Under the pieces are notes generated by a model, which did no database searches, was not told where the DNA came from, and saw nothing but the letters and a program-made list of their open reading frames with translations. From Candidatus Peribacteria bacterium RIFOXYB1_FULL_54_35 (lineage in GTDB: Bacteria > Patescibacteriota > Gracilibacteria > Peribacterales > Peribacteraceae), in the NCBI GenBank assembly GCA_001787755.1, contig MFYJ01000011.1, positions 1-64,000 on the forward strand: a stretch of 64,000 nucleotides of DNA, in the 5' to 3' direction. This document shows, piece by piece, positions 51,607-59,871 of the stretch. Position 1 is the stretch's first letter. Each line of letters opens with the position of its first letter. A program made the translations under genes and the position numbers.

Positions 51607-51885
51607 GAATCTTCAGGGAACTAGTGTAAAGATAGAGACCCCTCGAAGCTCGCAAGAGCGAAGTGGGGCTGGGCCGCTCCATGGGGAATTATTTTCATAC
51701 GGATGGCATGGTAGGGCAGAGAGGAAAAGAATGCCACCTCCACCCATGCTCACGGCGGCAAAAACATGTAAAAATGTGACTTCCACGCCTTCAGAATGTA
51801 TGTTCTCCCCATGTACGGGACCTCAGAAACTCCGGAACGTCTGAGTACAGGCCTCGGAAAACACTGCTCAGTTCGGAGACACCTC
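51607..51885. other. Divergent intergenic region
   Basis: 279 nt between the beta-CASP gene and the second CAP gene. GC-moderate, no convincing ORF, terminator or long repeat. It should hold two divergent promoters, but no clear -10/-35 pair was found. GGACCTCAGAAACTCCG...GGCCTCGG near 51830-51860 is weakly symmetric. Confidence 0.5.
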
Positions 51886-52824
51886 ATGGCACAGACTACT
51901 GCCATATGTGTGATTATTTTCACCGCGGCAATACCCGCAGCTGCACTTGCACCCTCCTCACCAGAATCCACAGCGGGGGTGATATCTGTGATCCGGCGCG
52001 TCTTCGAACGAAGCAGATGGACAACAGCAGAACAACCACCAACACGCACACCGCCTCAGATGTCTCCGCAGGAACGGGCGGATTTCTACCAGCGAGTGCT
52101 GAACCGCCGTGAGGAGAGGCAACGCATTCTGGATGTAGCAGAAAAACAGGAACCTGGAATGCCACAGGCACAGAGCCTGGAGGAAATGCTCACAAACCGC
52201 CAAAGGAGCAGTACTCAGCAACAAGAGGAAATACTGCCAACCTCGCGCGAGGAGCTCCTGAACAATATTGAACAACGGCGAAAGTTGAGAGAAGCGGAAC
52301 AGGAGCAAGTACGCCGCGGAGAAGAGGAACAAAAAGAAAAACTAGATGTACAGAAAAGGCTTCGGGAGCAACGCGCGGAAATTGCGGCAAAGAGAAGACA
52401 GTACGACACACTGCGTATGGCAATGCTGGATGCAATCAATAGGGAACGCTTGGCGGAGAATCTCCCTCCACTCACCTCCAACAAGAACCTGGAACTGGCG
52501 GCACAGCTCCACGCGGAGGATATGTTCATCCGGAAGTACTTCGATCATTTCAGTCCGGAGGGCCTGAGTTACATAGACCGGATTCAGAACATCGGCTACA
52601 CCGATGTGGAGAAAGAAACCTGCAATTGCACAGCATTCAAAGCCATGCTCGGGGAGAATCTCGCAAAAGGGCAACGCAGCGTGAACTGGGCAATCAATGA
52701 GCTGATGGAATCACCATCGCACAGGCAAAATATTCTCTCCGGGTATTTCAAGGAGGTGGGAATAGGCATCTCTGAGAACATTTGGGTACAGAACTTCGGT
52801 GCAATCGAATACACCACCCGTTAG
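51886..52824 (+). CDS. Secreted CAP (SCP) domain protein with coiled coil
   Basis: 312 aa from ATG 51886 (MAQTTAICVIIFTAAIPAAALA signal peptide). Residues about 60-180 are a charged Glu/Gln/Arg coiled coil (RRKLREAEQEQVRRGEEEQKE). C-terminal CAP domain (about 185-310): AMLDAINRERLAENLPPL, HAEDMFIRKYFDHFSPEGLSYIDRI, LGENLAKGQ, ELMESPSHRQNILSGYFKEVGIGI, WVQNFG. Paralog of the protein at 17326, sharing the CxC pair (CNC here, CGC and CHC there). Overlaps the convergent pseudouridine synthase by 4 nt. Confidence 0.9.
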   Translation: MAQTTAICVIIFTAAIPAAALAPSSPESTAGVISVIRRVFERSRWTTAEQPPTRTPPQMSPQERADFYQRVLNRREERQRILDVAEKQEPGMPQAQSLEEMLTNRQRSSTQQQEEILPTSREELLNNIEQRRKLREAEQEQVRRGEEEQKEKLDVQKRLREQRAEIAAKRRQYDTLRMAMLDAINRERLAENLPPLTSNKNLELAAQLHAEDMFIRKYFDHFSPEGLSYIDRIQNIGYTDVEKETCNCTAFKAMLGENLAKGQRSVNWAINELMESPSHRQNILSGYFKEVGIGISENIWVQNFGAIEYTTR

Positions 52825-53600
52825 AGAGCCCCCTTCTGCATAGTGCGCTCCAGAACGCCGGATCGCTCCTCCTCGGTGAGCGGACGCAACTCCCCTTCTC
52901 TGAGCACAGAATCTGTAATGTTCTCTATCCGCACACGCTTCAGAGCGACTACGGGGCTCCCCACCTTCTGGCACATACGCCGGATTTGGCGGTTTCTCCC
53001 CTCGGTGAGAGTGATGCGGAATGTATTGTTGGCAAGCCTTTTTACTCTGGCAGGTTTGGTTTTCGTCCCGGAGAGAGAAATGCCCTTCTGCAGCTTCTGC
53101 AGGGCTCCATCGAAAATCGCCCCCTTCACAGTCACCTCGTATTCCTTCTCATGATCGAACTTGGGATGTGTGAGCCGGTACGCAAGCACTCCGTCATTCG
53201 TAAGAAGGAGAAGGCCGGAGGTATCTTTGTCCAAGCGGCCAACCGGAAATACCTTCCCCCGAAGATGTTGGGGAAGCAGATCTCGAACCGTCCGCTGCCC
53301 TTGCCTGTTTGCATTCGTCGTCACAATCCCCACGGGCTTATGAAGGAGGTAGTAGAGAAGATCTTTCCGTGCTTCTACTACCTGTCCATCCACCTCGACG
53401 GTATCTGTTTCCGGATCGGCCTTCTGGCCGAGTAACGCCACTTTGCCATTCACCTTCACAAGACCACTGCGGATGTACTCCTCAGCCTTGCGACGCGAAC
53501 AGATGCCACGAGCCGAGAGAATCTTCTGCAAACGCTCTTCCACCTCCTCAGTATAGCGTCGCTCTGAGCGGCATCCCACTCCATTCCCACCGCTGCTCAC
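52821..53600 (-). CDS. RsuA/RluB-family pseudouridine synthase
   Basis: 259 aa if GTG 53600 is used; GTG 53543 (MEERLQKILS...) preceded by GAGGAG is an alternative start. N-terminal S4 RNA-binding domain (LQKILSARGICSRRKAEEYIRSGLVKVNGKV), catalytic domain with VGRLDKDTSGLLLLTND (active-site Asp), GRNRQIRRMCQKVG and LKRVRIENI. Modifies a uridine in 23S (RluB-like) or 16S rRNA. C-terminal tail ELRPLTEEERSGVLER. Confidence 0.93.
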   Translation of the reverse strand: MSSGGNGVGCRSERRYTEEVEERLQKILSARGICSRRKAEEYIRSGLVKVNGKVALLGQKADPETDTVEVDGQVVEARKDLLYYLLHKPVGIVTTNANRQGQRTVRDLLPQHLRGKVFPVGRLDKDTSGLLLLTNDGVLAYRLTHPKFDHEKEYEVTVKGAIFDGALQKLQKGISLSGTKTKPARVKRLANNTFRITLTEGRNRQIRRMCQKVGSPVVALKRVRIENITDSVLREGELRPLTEEERSGVLERTMQKGAL

Positions 53601-53617
53601 AGCAGTTCAAACCTCAC

Positions 53618-54427
53618 CTACAGCGAGGCAATATTCGTATTCATTGCCTGTCTCTTCAGAGACTCATAAATGATTTTTGCCGCCTCTGCGCGGTTCACAG
53701 GATCATCGGGACGAAAGGCTCCCGTAGGATTCCCATACCGATCTGTATCTCCGCCCACAACACCATTCACAGTGGCGTAGGCAATGTCCGCCTCGAGCGG
53801 ATGCCCTGCCGTGTCTGAGTAGTTCGAGAAGAGTGGCAGCACCTGAATACCAAAGGCATCATGAATAATGGAAAGCACCTCTGCACGGCGTGCGCTGCGG
53901 TCAAGGGGGGTCTGTTGCGTGGGAACCATCAGACGCACACCCATTTCCTCCGCACACGCAACATAAATCCCCGCCCAGTGGTTCTGCGCATAGGGATTGG
54001 CTGGCTGCTGCACACAACCTCCTTTTTCTACCTGCGCGGCCTCCAAGGACATTTTCAGGATCTCTGCAACTGTAACGGGATCCCCCGGATGGAACTCCCC
54101 TGTGGGCTGTCCGCTCGTATCTTTGTATCCGGAAACTATATTCCACTCAGCAAGAGAGGAAACGTATGGATTATACCAATCATCCTCCGACACATCCCGA
54201 AACACCGGTGCCGAGAAATCCTCCAAACGACTCACAATATCGCTGAAATCTGCCCTGTTGTTTTTCTGCCACTGCTCCAATTCTGCTTTCAGCACAACCA
54301 CCTCGTCATAGAATGCTCCCACCACAGACACAACAAGTAGTGCTGCTATGATCCCAATCAGAGTCAGAAAACGATGCATATGTTTATTTTGTATGCTCAT
54401 TATATCATTTTGAGGTTTTTTCATCAA
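53618..54427 (-). CDS. Membrane-anchored SLH-domain protein
   Basis: 269 aa. N-terminal membrane segment (about 18-40, FLTLIGIIAALLVVSVVGAF), short coiled stretch, then three SLH-type repeats: FRDVSEDDWYNPYVSSLAEWNIVSGY...FHPGDPVTVAEILKMSL, WAGIYVACAEEMGVRL, IAYATVNGVVGG...FRPDDPVNRAEAAKIIYESL. One Cys pair (GCVQQ, VACAEE). Exported, probably bound to the envelope. Its start overlaps the histidine-kinase stop by 4 nt, so they are co-translated. Confidence 0.88.
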   Translation of the reverse strand: MMKKPQNDIMSIQNKHMHRFLTLIGIIAALLVVSVVGAFYDEVVVLKAELEQWQKNNRADFSDIVSRLEDFSAPVFRDVSEDDWYNPYVSSLAEWNIVSGYKDTSGQPTGEFHPGDPVTVAEILKMSLEAAQVEKGGCVQQPANPYAQNHWAGIYVACAEEMGVRLMVPTQQTPLDRSARRAEVLSIIHDAFGIQVLPLFSNYSDTAGHPLEADIAYATVNGVVGGDTDRYGNPTGAFRPDDPVNRAEAAKIIYESLKRQAMNTNIASL

Positions 54428-56505
54428 TGTTGAGTCTTGCTCTTCGCAAGAGGAATGCGGTACGTAAAGGTGCTACCTACATCCACTGTGGATTCAACGG
54501 TCACGCTCCCTCCCTGGATTTCCATGAACTTCTTTGCAATGTAGAGGCCAAGACCCGTGCTCCTCTCCGGACTCGCACTCCCCCCGAGTATCTGGTTCCG
54601 CGTAAAGAGCTTCTTCACAATCTCAGGAGGAATGCCCCTGCCCGTGTCTCTGACCTCAATAATCCCACAATCCCCTTCCTGTCTCAGGCAGATGGTAATT
54701 CCTCCTTCCTGTGTGTATTTCACGGCATTGCTGATGGCATTTGCCACTGCCTCTGCCGCTTTCTCTCTATCGGCAAGGACAGTGATCTCCTGTCCTACAT
54801 CCTCAAAACCGAGTGAAAGACCTGCTTTCTCTGCCGCTTGACGGTAGTCCCGCACGGCATCTTCAGCCACTGTCTGAAGCGAAACAGGTTGAAGATCTAC
54901 TGCGATAACCCCCCTCTCAATGCGAGAAGCATTGAGAATATCCGTGATGAGATGATAGTTGTCTGCATTAATAGACTTGAGATCCAGCATTGCTTCGCGG
55001 AGTTCGGGCGGCAACGTGCCAAAATCGCCGTCAAGAATCTGTTCCAGTATCCAGCGTATCCCTGTGACTGGTGCCTTGAGCTGATGAGAAACAAACGAAA
55101 TGAAATCGTTCCTTATTTGTTCTATCTCCTTCTGCTCCGTAATGTCGCGGTCTATGGAAGAAGCGACCACAGCAGTCTGTTCTCCGTCGTCGACAGTAGA
55201 GATGGTAACGGAAACTGGAATATGTGTTCCATCCCTCCTCACTCGTTCCGTCTCATAAGCTTCTACTCCTTCTCTATTCTGTATCTTCTTCAGGAGCTCT
55301 ATCATTTCCTCTCTGCGGTTCTCTGGAATAAGAGGGGCAATGGAGTGGCCAATCATCTCCTTCTCTGAGTAACCATACATTTTTTCTGCACTCCTGTTCC
55401 AGCTGGTTACGGTGCCGTTGAACGCCAACCCGATAATTGCATCACTGGAATAGTACACAATGGAAGCAAGCTCATGCAGTTGGAGATTTATCTCCTGCAA
55501 CTTCCTGTTCAGGTGCACATTTTTCGCATCAATACGCGCAACAACAATAACCATGGCAAGGGTGAATATCGTCATCATCGCTCCCATAAGACCAATATGT
55601 ATCCTCACATGATTCAACTCGGCATAGGCACTCCTCACGGGCTGCTGTGCAATAACAACCCACAGATTTTTCCCAACCGATACGGGCTGGAATGTGGCGA
55701 TCATCCTGGTTCGGGACAATGGGTCTGTGTATTCGCTCATATGGAATGTTCCTCTCAAAGCTTCCTGAATGTCTGCTTGCCCCCTGTATCCTGTATAGAG
55801 AGGATCATCTTGCTTGCTGTCGGGATGGGCAACAAGCGTGCCGTCCTGGTCCACAAGTAAAAGATACCCATCGTGGGAGAGACTGATATTGCGAAGCCAC
55901 TGCACAATTTGGGTGGTGGGATACTCAAAAACCAAAATACCAAGCACAGTACCGTCTCCGTCTCTGATGGGAGCTACAATGGCAATGGCAGGTTTGTCGC
56001 GGGCGCTGCGCTGGTAGATGCCTGAAATATGCGGTTTCCAGTCCTTTGATAGCCGGATGTACCAGGCAGACCGTGACAGATCCAATCCCTGGATGGAAGT
56101 CGTCTGCGGGTGCTCCTCCCAAAGCACACCATCGGGATAGGTGACGTACGCACGATCCACCTGAGGATACGCAACAGTAACCGCCTTCAGACGGGCACGG
56201 ATGGCAAATTGGTCGCGGCGTTTCACTGCATCTATGGTTCCCGGTACGGAAGACACTGCATTCACAAGATCCAACCCGTCTTTGAGATCCGCTGTGAGTA
56301 ACTGCATGAGGTTACTTGCCGCAGAAATATGCTCCGTCTGGAGGAGCGCGCGCATAGAGCCGGAAGCAATGCGGTACGAGTAGAGGCTGATGAGCACAAT
56401 GGGCAGAAACGCCGCAAAAAAGGGAAGACACCACTTGAGAGTACTTCTCTTCTCCGCTGTAGCGGCATGGAAAGCCGGTGCAGAATTTTTGTGTCCCCGT
56501 GCCAT
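54424..56505 (-). CDS. Sensor histidine kinase (dCache-PAS-HisKA-HATPase)
   Basis: 693 aa. Membrane segment (about 28-48), extracytoplasmic double-Cache-like domain (about 50-295; VDRAYVTYPDGVLWEEHP, GDGTVLGILVFEY, GYLLLVDQDGTLVAHPDS), second membrane segment (about 300-325), PAS domain (about 345-465; DAIIGLAFNGTVTSWNRSAEKMYGYSEKEMIG), HisKA with FVSHQLKAPVTGIRW (His near 475), and HATPase with NAISNAVKYTQ, DTGRGIPPE and GLGLYIAKK. No response regulator is adjacent. Coupled to the SLH protein downstream, hinting at envelope sensing. Confidence 0.95.
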   Translation of the reverse strand: MARGHKNSAPAFHAATAEKRSTLKWCLPFFAAFLPIVLISLYSYRIASGSMRALLQTEHISAASNLMQLLTADLKDGLDLVNAVSSVPGTIDAVKRRDQFAIRARLKAVTVAYPQVDRAYVTYPDGVLWEEHPQTTSIQGLDLSRSAWYIRLSKDWKPHISGIYQRSARDKPAIAIVAPIRDGDGTVLGILVFEYPTTQIVQWLRNISLSHDGYLLLVDQDGTLVAHPDSKQDDPLYTGYRGQADIQEALRGTFHMSEYTDPLSRTRMIATFQPVSVGKNLWVVIAQQPVRSAYAELNHVRIHIGLMGAMMTIFTLAMVIVVARIDAKNVHLNRKLQEINLQLHELASIVYYSSDAIIGLAFNGTVTSWNRSAEKMYGYSEKEMIGHSIAPLIPENRREEMIELLKKIQNREGVEAYETERVRRDGTHIPVSVTISTVDDGEQTAVVASSIDRDITEQKEIEQIRNDFISFVSHQLKAPVTGIRWILEQILDGDFGTLPPELREAMLDLKSINADNYHLITDILNASRIERGVIAVDLQPVSLQTVAEDAVRDYRQAAEKAGLSLGFEDVGQEITVLADREKAAEAVANAISNAVKYTQEGGITICLRQEGDCGIIEVRDTGRGIPPEIVKKLFTRNQILGGSASPERSTGLGLYIAKKFMEIQGGSVTVESTVDVGSTFTYRIPLAKSKTQH

Positions 56506-56600
56506 AGTGACCCCCTATTATACCACACTCTCGGCTTCTGTGTGAGCCCTTTCACCTGTAGGAGCAATACTGGCCACTGGCTACAGAACAAGAATTTCTG

Positions 56601-56606
56601 TATAAT
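56601..56606 (+). promoter_or_regulatory. -10 element TATAAT
   Basis: TATAAT directly preceded by TG (TTCTGTATAAT), 23 nt before ATG 56630. No clear -35 hexamer. The 56506-56629 gap also holds the divergent start of the histidine kinase. Confidence 0.6.
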
Positions 56607-56629
56607 GGTGTTGAAAACAGAAAACAATC

Positions 56630-58804
56630 ATGAATGTACGTCGCTTTGCTTTGTTCATCGCTCTCGTGTGCCTCAGCACGGCTTCTGCCGTGGTAGGCAC
56701 CTACGCAACAGCCGGATTGCTGGCTTTCGATACCGGAGGCAACGGCAGCCCACCGTGCTATGCAGAAAAATGCTGCTATATCTGTGACAGAGATGGGCTG
56801 GGCGGATCTGCCATCTGTAAACAAGTGGAATGGTTCTCTGATTACGGAGTGGATTTTGACATGCACTGTAACGAAGCAAGTTACGCAGAGGGTAGTGGAG
56901 GGAAGTACTGGCTCACCATGATGGCCTGCGGAACATCCGGGGAGTGTTTTAGTGGTGGTGGAGGGGGAGGGCAAGGTAAGTCCGGGAATTCCAGCACACC
57001 GAGCAATACCACCTGTGGTGACGGGCAGGATAATGAGGGGGACGGGTTTATAGATTGGGATGATCCTGATTGCATGGGAGGGTGGCCCACAGGCGAGAAT
57101 AATTTCAATGGATCAAGTTCCTCAAGCCCCTCTTCAACCTGTGGCGACGGAATAGACAATGAGGGAGATGGGTTTATAGATTGGGATGATCCTGATTGCA
57201 TGGGAGGGTGGCCCACAGGCGAGAATAATTTCAATGGATGGAGTTCCTCAAGTCTTCCTCCCACCTGCAACGACGAGCAGGATAATGACGGGGACGGGTT
57301 CATAGACTGGAATGACCCCGACTGTCCCCAGATGGGCGGCTCTGCCGGCGGAGAGATACATGACAACAGAAACAATGGCTCGGGCGGTGGTACTGGAGGA
57401 AGTAGTGGGCAAGGTGGTGGAGGTGCTGGGGGAAGAAGCTCCAGCGGAGTCTCAACATGCTTTGACGGGCAAGACAATGATACGGATGGATTTGCTGACG
57501 GTAACGACCCTGACTGCTACACAAATGGCAGAGGACAGGAGGGAAACTCCACTGATGCCGCAGATCTGATGGTAAACATCTTCGGCCCAGAGAAACTTGA
57601 GCAGGGAGAAGTGGTGTCGTACGCCGTCGTCGTCGAAAACCGGGGAACAGCATTCGCCAACGGCATCGATGCCTATGCCACCCTGGCGAATAATGTGACG
57701 TATATTGGAGATGGAAACATCCCGTGTAACAGGAATGGCAATACATTCCACTGTACATTCACCCTCCAGCCATCGGAAAACAGAAGGATACTCTTCCAGT
57801 TACTGGTCAATGACCAGCAACTACAGACCGACTGCGGGAAAAGCATCTCTGCAATCGAAGTATCGACTTTCACCACGACGAAAGAGAACAACCGTGCAAA
57901 TAATGCTGCAGCAGCTGCATCTCCGCTGCAATGCAGGCAAAGTACACAGCAGAGTTCTTCGCAGCAGGGTGTGCGATCCCAAAACAATGAGCAACAGCGA
58001 ATTGAGGAACTCCAGCAGCACCTCCAGATGCAACAGCTGCAAAATGCAGTACAAAATCCCCCGCTTGCACCCCCCCAGCCGGATCTCGGCTGTTTTACTG
58101 TAAATGGCTTGTGGACTTCAGAGCGCACTCTCTGCGACGAAAATCAGGGCAAGCACGTGCAGGAGCAAACCGAGCAGTCTCCACCTTCACCCGCCCCATC
58201 GGACAGGACCGTAGAACAAATGCAAAAGGTACTTCACCGGCGCTTTATGCCCACAGAGAAGCACCAAATGCTCCTGAACACTATTTATGAATCACGTGAT
58301 AAGCTCCTGTACATTCAGGAACAATTCAATCTCCAGGAAAAAGACCGACAGTTCGTACAATACAACATCAATTGGCTGAACGGTCAGACATCATTCTTCA
58401 CCTCGCAGAACTATACGCAACAGAACATGAACGTGCTCATGGAAAGCATCCACCACATTGCATCAGAAACGGAGAGAATGCTCCACCCTGCTGAGCAGCC
58501 GGGACCCGATATCGCCACAATTATTTCCCAGACCTGGAACTTGCTCCAAAAGACATACAATGTCTTCCAGGTGCTCTTCCGTGAGCAGATCCCTGTCAAT
58601 CCGTCTCTCATAGCTGAGTTTCAGCGAGCAAACACCTTGCTTGTCGATGTACAAAGCCGATGCCTCGCCGATGCAAGTTCTTGCGGTGATTTAAGCGAGG
58701 TGCTTACAGTCATTGAACCCCTATTGAAAGAATTGAATGCGATCGTTGAATCATCCAATAATCCTGCCATCGCGGAGGAGGTCTCACGGATATTCGCCCA
58801 ATAA
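56630..58804 (+). CDS. Secreted protein with Asp-rich repeats and DUF11-like domain
   Basis: 724 aa. Signal-like N-terminus (about 1-32). Residues about 40-110 Cys-rich, Gly runs (GGGGGG). Then four repeats of C-x-DGxDNxxDGFxDxxDPDC type (about 126, 170, 212 and 285), thrombospondin-3/dockerin-like calcium loops. A DUF11-like beta domain (about 315-410; EVVSYAVVVENRGTAFANGIDAYATL), Gln-rich stretch and a helical C-terminal third. Two of the repeats are near-identical in DNA (57040-57110 and 57166-57236), showing recent duplication. Cell-surface adhesion is inferred. Confidence 0.88.
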   Translation: MNVRRFALFIALVCLSTASAVVGTYATAGLLAFDTGGNGSPPCYAEKCCYICDRDGLGGSAICKQVEWFSDYGVDFDMHCNEASYAEGSGGKYWLTMMACGTSGECFSGGGGGGQGKSGNSSTPSNTTCGDGQDNEGDGFIDWDDPDCMGGWPTGENNFNGSSSSSPSSTCGDGIDNEGDGFIDWDDPDCMGGWPTGENNFNGWSSSSLPPTCNDEQDNDGDGFIDWNDPDCPQMGGSAGGEIHDNRNNGSGGGTGGSSGQGGGGAGGRSSSGVSTCFDGQDNDTDGFADGNDPDCYTNGRGQEGNSTDAADLMVNIFGPEKLEQGEVVSYAVVVENRGTAFANGIDAYATLANNVTYIGDGNIPCNRNGNTFHCTFTLQPSENRRILFQLLVNDQQLQTDCGKSISAIEVSTFTTTKENNRANNAAAAASPLQCRQSTQQSSSQQGVRSQNNEQQRIEELQQHLQMQQLQNAVQNPPLAPPQPDLGCFTVNGLWTSERTLCDENQGKHVQEQTEQSPPSPAPSDRTVEQMQKVLHRRFMPTEKHQMLLNTIYESRDKLLYIQEQFNLQEKDRQFVQYNINWLNGQTSFFTSQNYTQQNMNVLMESIHHIASETERMLHPAEQPGPDIATIISQTWNLLQKTYNVFQVLFREQIPVNPSLIAEFQRANTLLVDVQSRCLADASSCGDLSEVLTVIEPLLKELNAIVESSNNPAIAEEVSRIFAQ

Positions 58805-58971
58805 TTCTCCGATTCCCGGAGTCTTCCCACGAGAGAGAACTCTTCCTTTCGTCTTGCCCCTTACATTCCCGAAAAAAATTTCTACGACGAAAACCCACCC
58901 CCTGCGGGGCAGGCAACTTCTCCGAAGCACACGATATTGTCAGCGTACCTCGTGTTCTGTGAAGACATTGT
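58805..58971. other. Intergenic region between surface protein and 5S locus
   Basis: 167 nt. Contains CCCTGCGGGGCAGG (58910-58925), a stem that could terminate the minus-strand rRNA transcript (followed, in sense, by a weak T-run GGGTTTTCG), and an A-run AAAAAAATTT. No ORF or RNA gene recognised. Confidence 0.4.
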
Positions 58972-59113
58972 CTTGGCATCGACCTACTCTCGCACCCACA
59001 GGGGGCACTACCACCCCACACCACTCACTTCGTTCGGGTGCGGGGCAGGTCGGCGCTTGCCCTGCACCGGAGCGAAGCGACTGGTGCAGGGCTGGAGGGC
59101 TTAACTGCTGTGC
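58972..59113 (-). rRNA. 5S rRNA, split outer copy, 3' part with an internal insertion
   Basis: In sense the 3' part runs from CACAGCAGUUAAGCCCUCCAGC (near 59113) to GAGAGUAGGUCGAUGCCAAG (58972). Between CCAGC and GUGGUAGU it contains an extra block of about 72 nt forming two hairpins (CCUGCACC...GGUGCAGG and CCCCGCACC...GGUGUGGGG). Removing the block and joining to 59293-59332 yields a 110-nt 5S with a complete helix I (CUUGGUAUC / GAUGCCAAG). It is probably a disrupted copy, but the flanking arms suggest it might still fold. Confidence 0.8.
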
Positions 59114-59146
59114 CCGCCCCATACCAAGCGGCACAGAGTACAGGGT

Positions 59147-59259
59147 CCTGGCATCGACCTACTCTTGCACGATTGTATCGTACTACCATCGGCGCTGGTG
59201 GGCTTAACTGCTGTGTTCGGGATGGGAACAGGTGTAGCCCCACCGCTAGAGACACCAGG
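59147..59259 (-). rRNA. 5S ribosomal RNA, intact inner copy
   Basis: 113 nt on the minus strand, CCUGGUGUCUCUAGCGGUGG... to ...GAGUAGGUCGAUGCCAGG. Helix I CCUGGUGUC / GAUGCCAGG, loop C CCCAUCCCGAACACAGCAGUUAAGCCC, and loop E/helix IV GCCGAUGGUAGUACGAUACAAUCGUGCAAGAGUAGGUCGAU are all present. Flanked by complementary sequences AGAGUAUAGAGUCCUGG and CCAGGACCCUGUACUCU, which extend helix I. This is the functional candidate. Confidence 0.93.
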
Positions 59260-59292
59260 ACTCTATACTCTTGAGCTTTGGTACGGGGTGAA

Positions 59293-59332
59293 GGATGGGA
59301 ACAGGTGTACCCCCTCCACTGGAGATACCAAG
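59293..59332 (-). rRNA. 5S rRNA, split outer copy, 5' part
   Basis: 40 nt in sense: CUUGGUAUCUCCAGUGGAGGGGGUACACCUG..., ending UUCCCAUCC where the intact copy continues CGAACACAG. The break lies in loop C. Immediately after it come ACCCCGUACCAAAGC and later AGAGUAUAGAGUCC, which pair with GCUUGGUAUGGGG and the CCUGUACUCU on the other side of the inner 5S. Confidence 0.8.
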
Positions 59333-59370
59333 ACAATACCTTCAAAGATCAATAATCAATACGAGTGGGC

Positions 59371-59406
59371 ATCTCCTGCCCGCTCGCAGTGACACGTAAA
59401 CAGTGT
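59371..59406 (-). promoter_or_regulatory. 23S processing stem, 3' strand
   Basis: In sense ACUGUUUACGUGUCACUGCGAGCGGGCAGGAGA, complementary to the 5' flank of 23S (63552-63583) with few mismatches. The resulting long duplex brings both 23S ends together, as in RNase III processing stems. Confidence 0.8.
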
Positions 59407-59766
59407 ACCATGGAGTACGTGCGTCGCACGACTACATAGAAATAGGCCCTGTAGTGCAGGCAAACGCCTGGCCACAGGAAAAGAAAAAACGTTCAATCGC
59501 CCGTTCGTACCACTCAGCTTAACACGTTACCGTGCGTACACCTGTGGCCGATCTAACCGGTCGTCTTCCGGCGGGCTTATGGAGAAACGCTATCTCAGGA
59601 GGGGCTTCCCGCTTAGATGCCTTCAGCGGTTATCCTTGCCGAACATAGCTATCCTGCTTTGCCGCTGACGCGACAACAGGTACACCAGAGGTTCGTCCAC
59701 TCCGGTCCTCTCGTACTAGGAGCAGCTTCCTTCACGTTTCTAAATGACCACGGAGGATAGAGGCCA

Positions 59767-59808
<42 letters not shown>

Positions 59809-59824
59809 GATTGGCGAACAGCCA

Positions 59825-59871
<47 letters not shown>

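Noticed and set aside
51750-52049. Minus-strand 99-aa ORF overlapping the second CAP gene start
   Set aside because: No motif, overlaps a real signal peptide coding region, and has low-complexity composition.
58972-59113. A separate tandem 5S gene
   Set aside because: The left segment lacks a 5' half; the missing half is on the far side of the inner 5S, so it is a split copy and not a tandem one.
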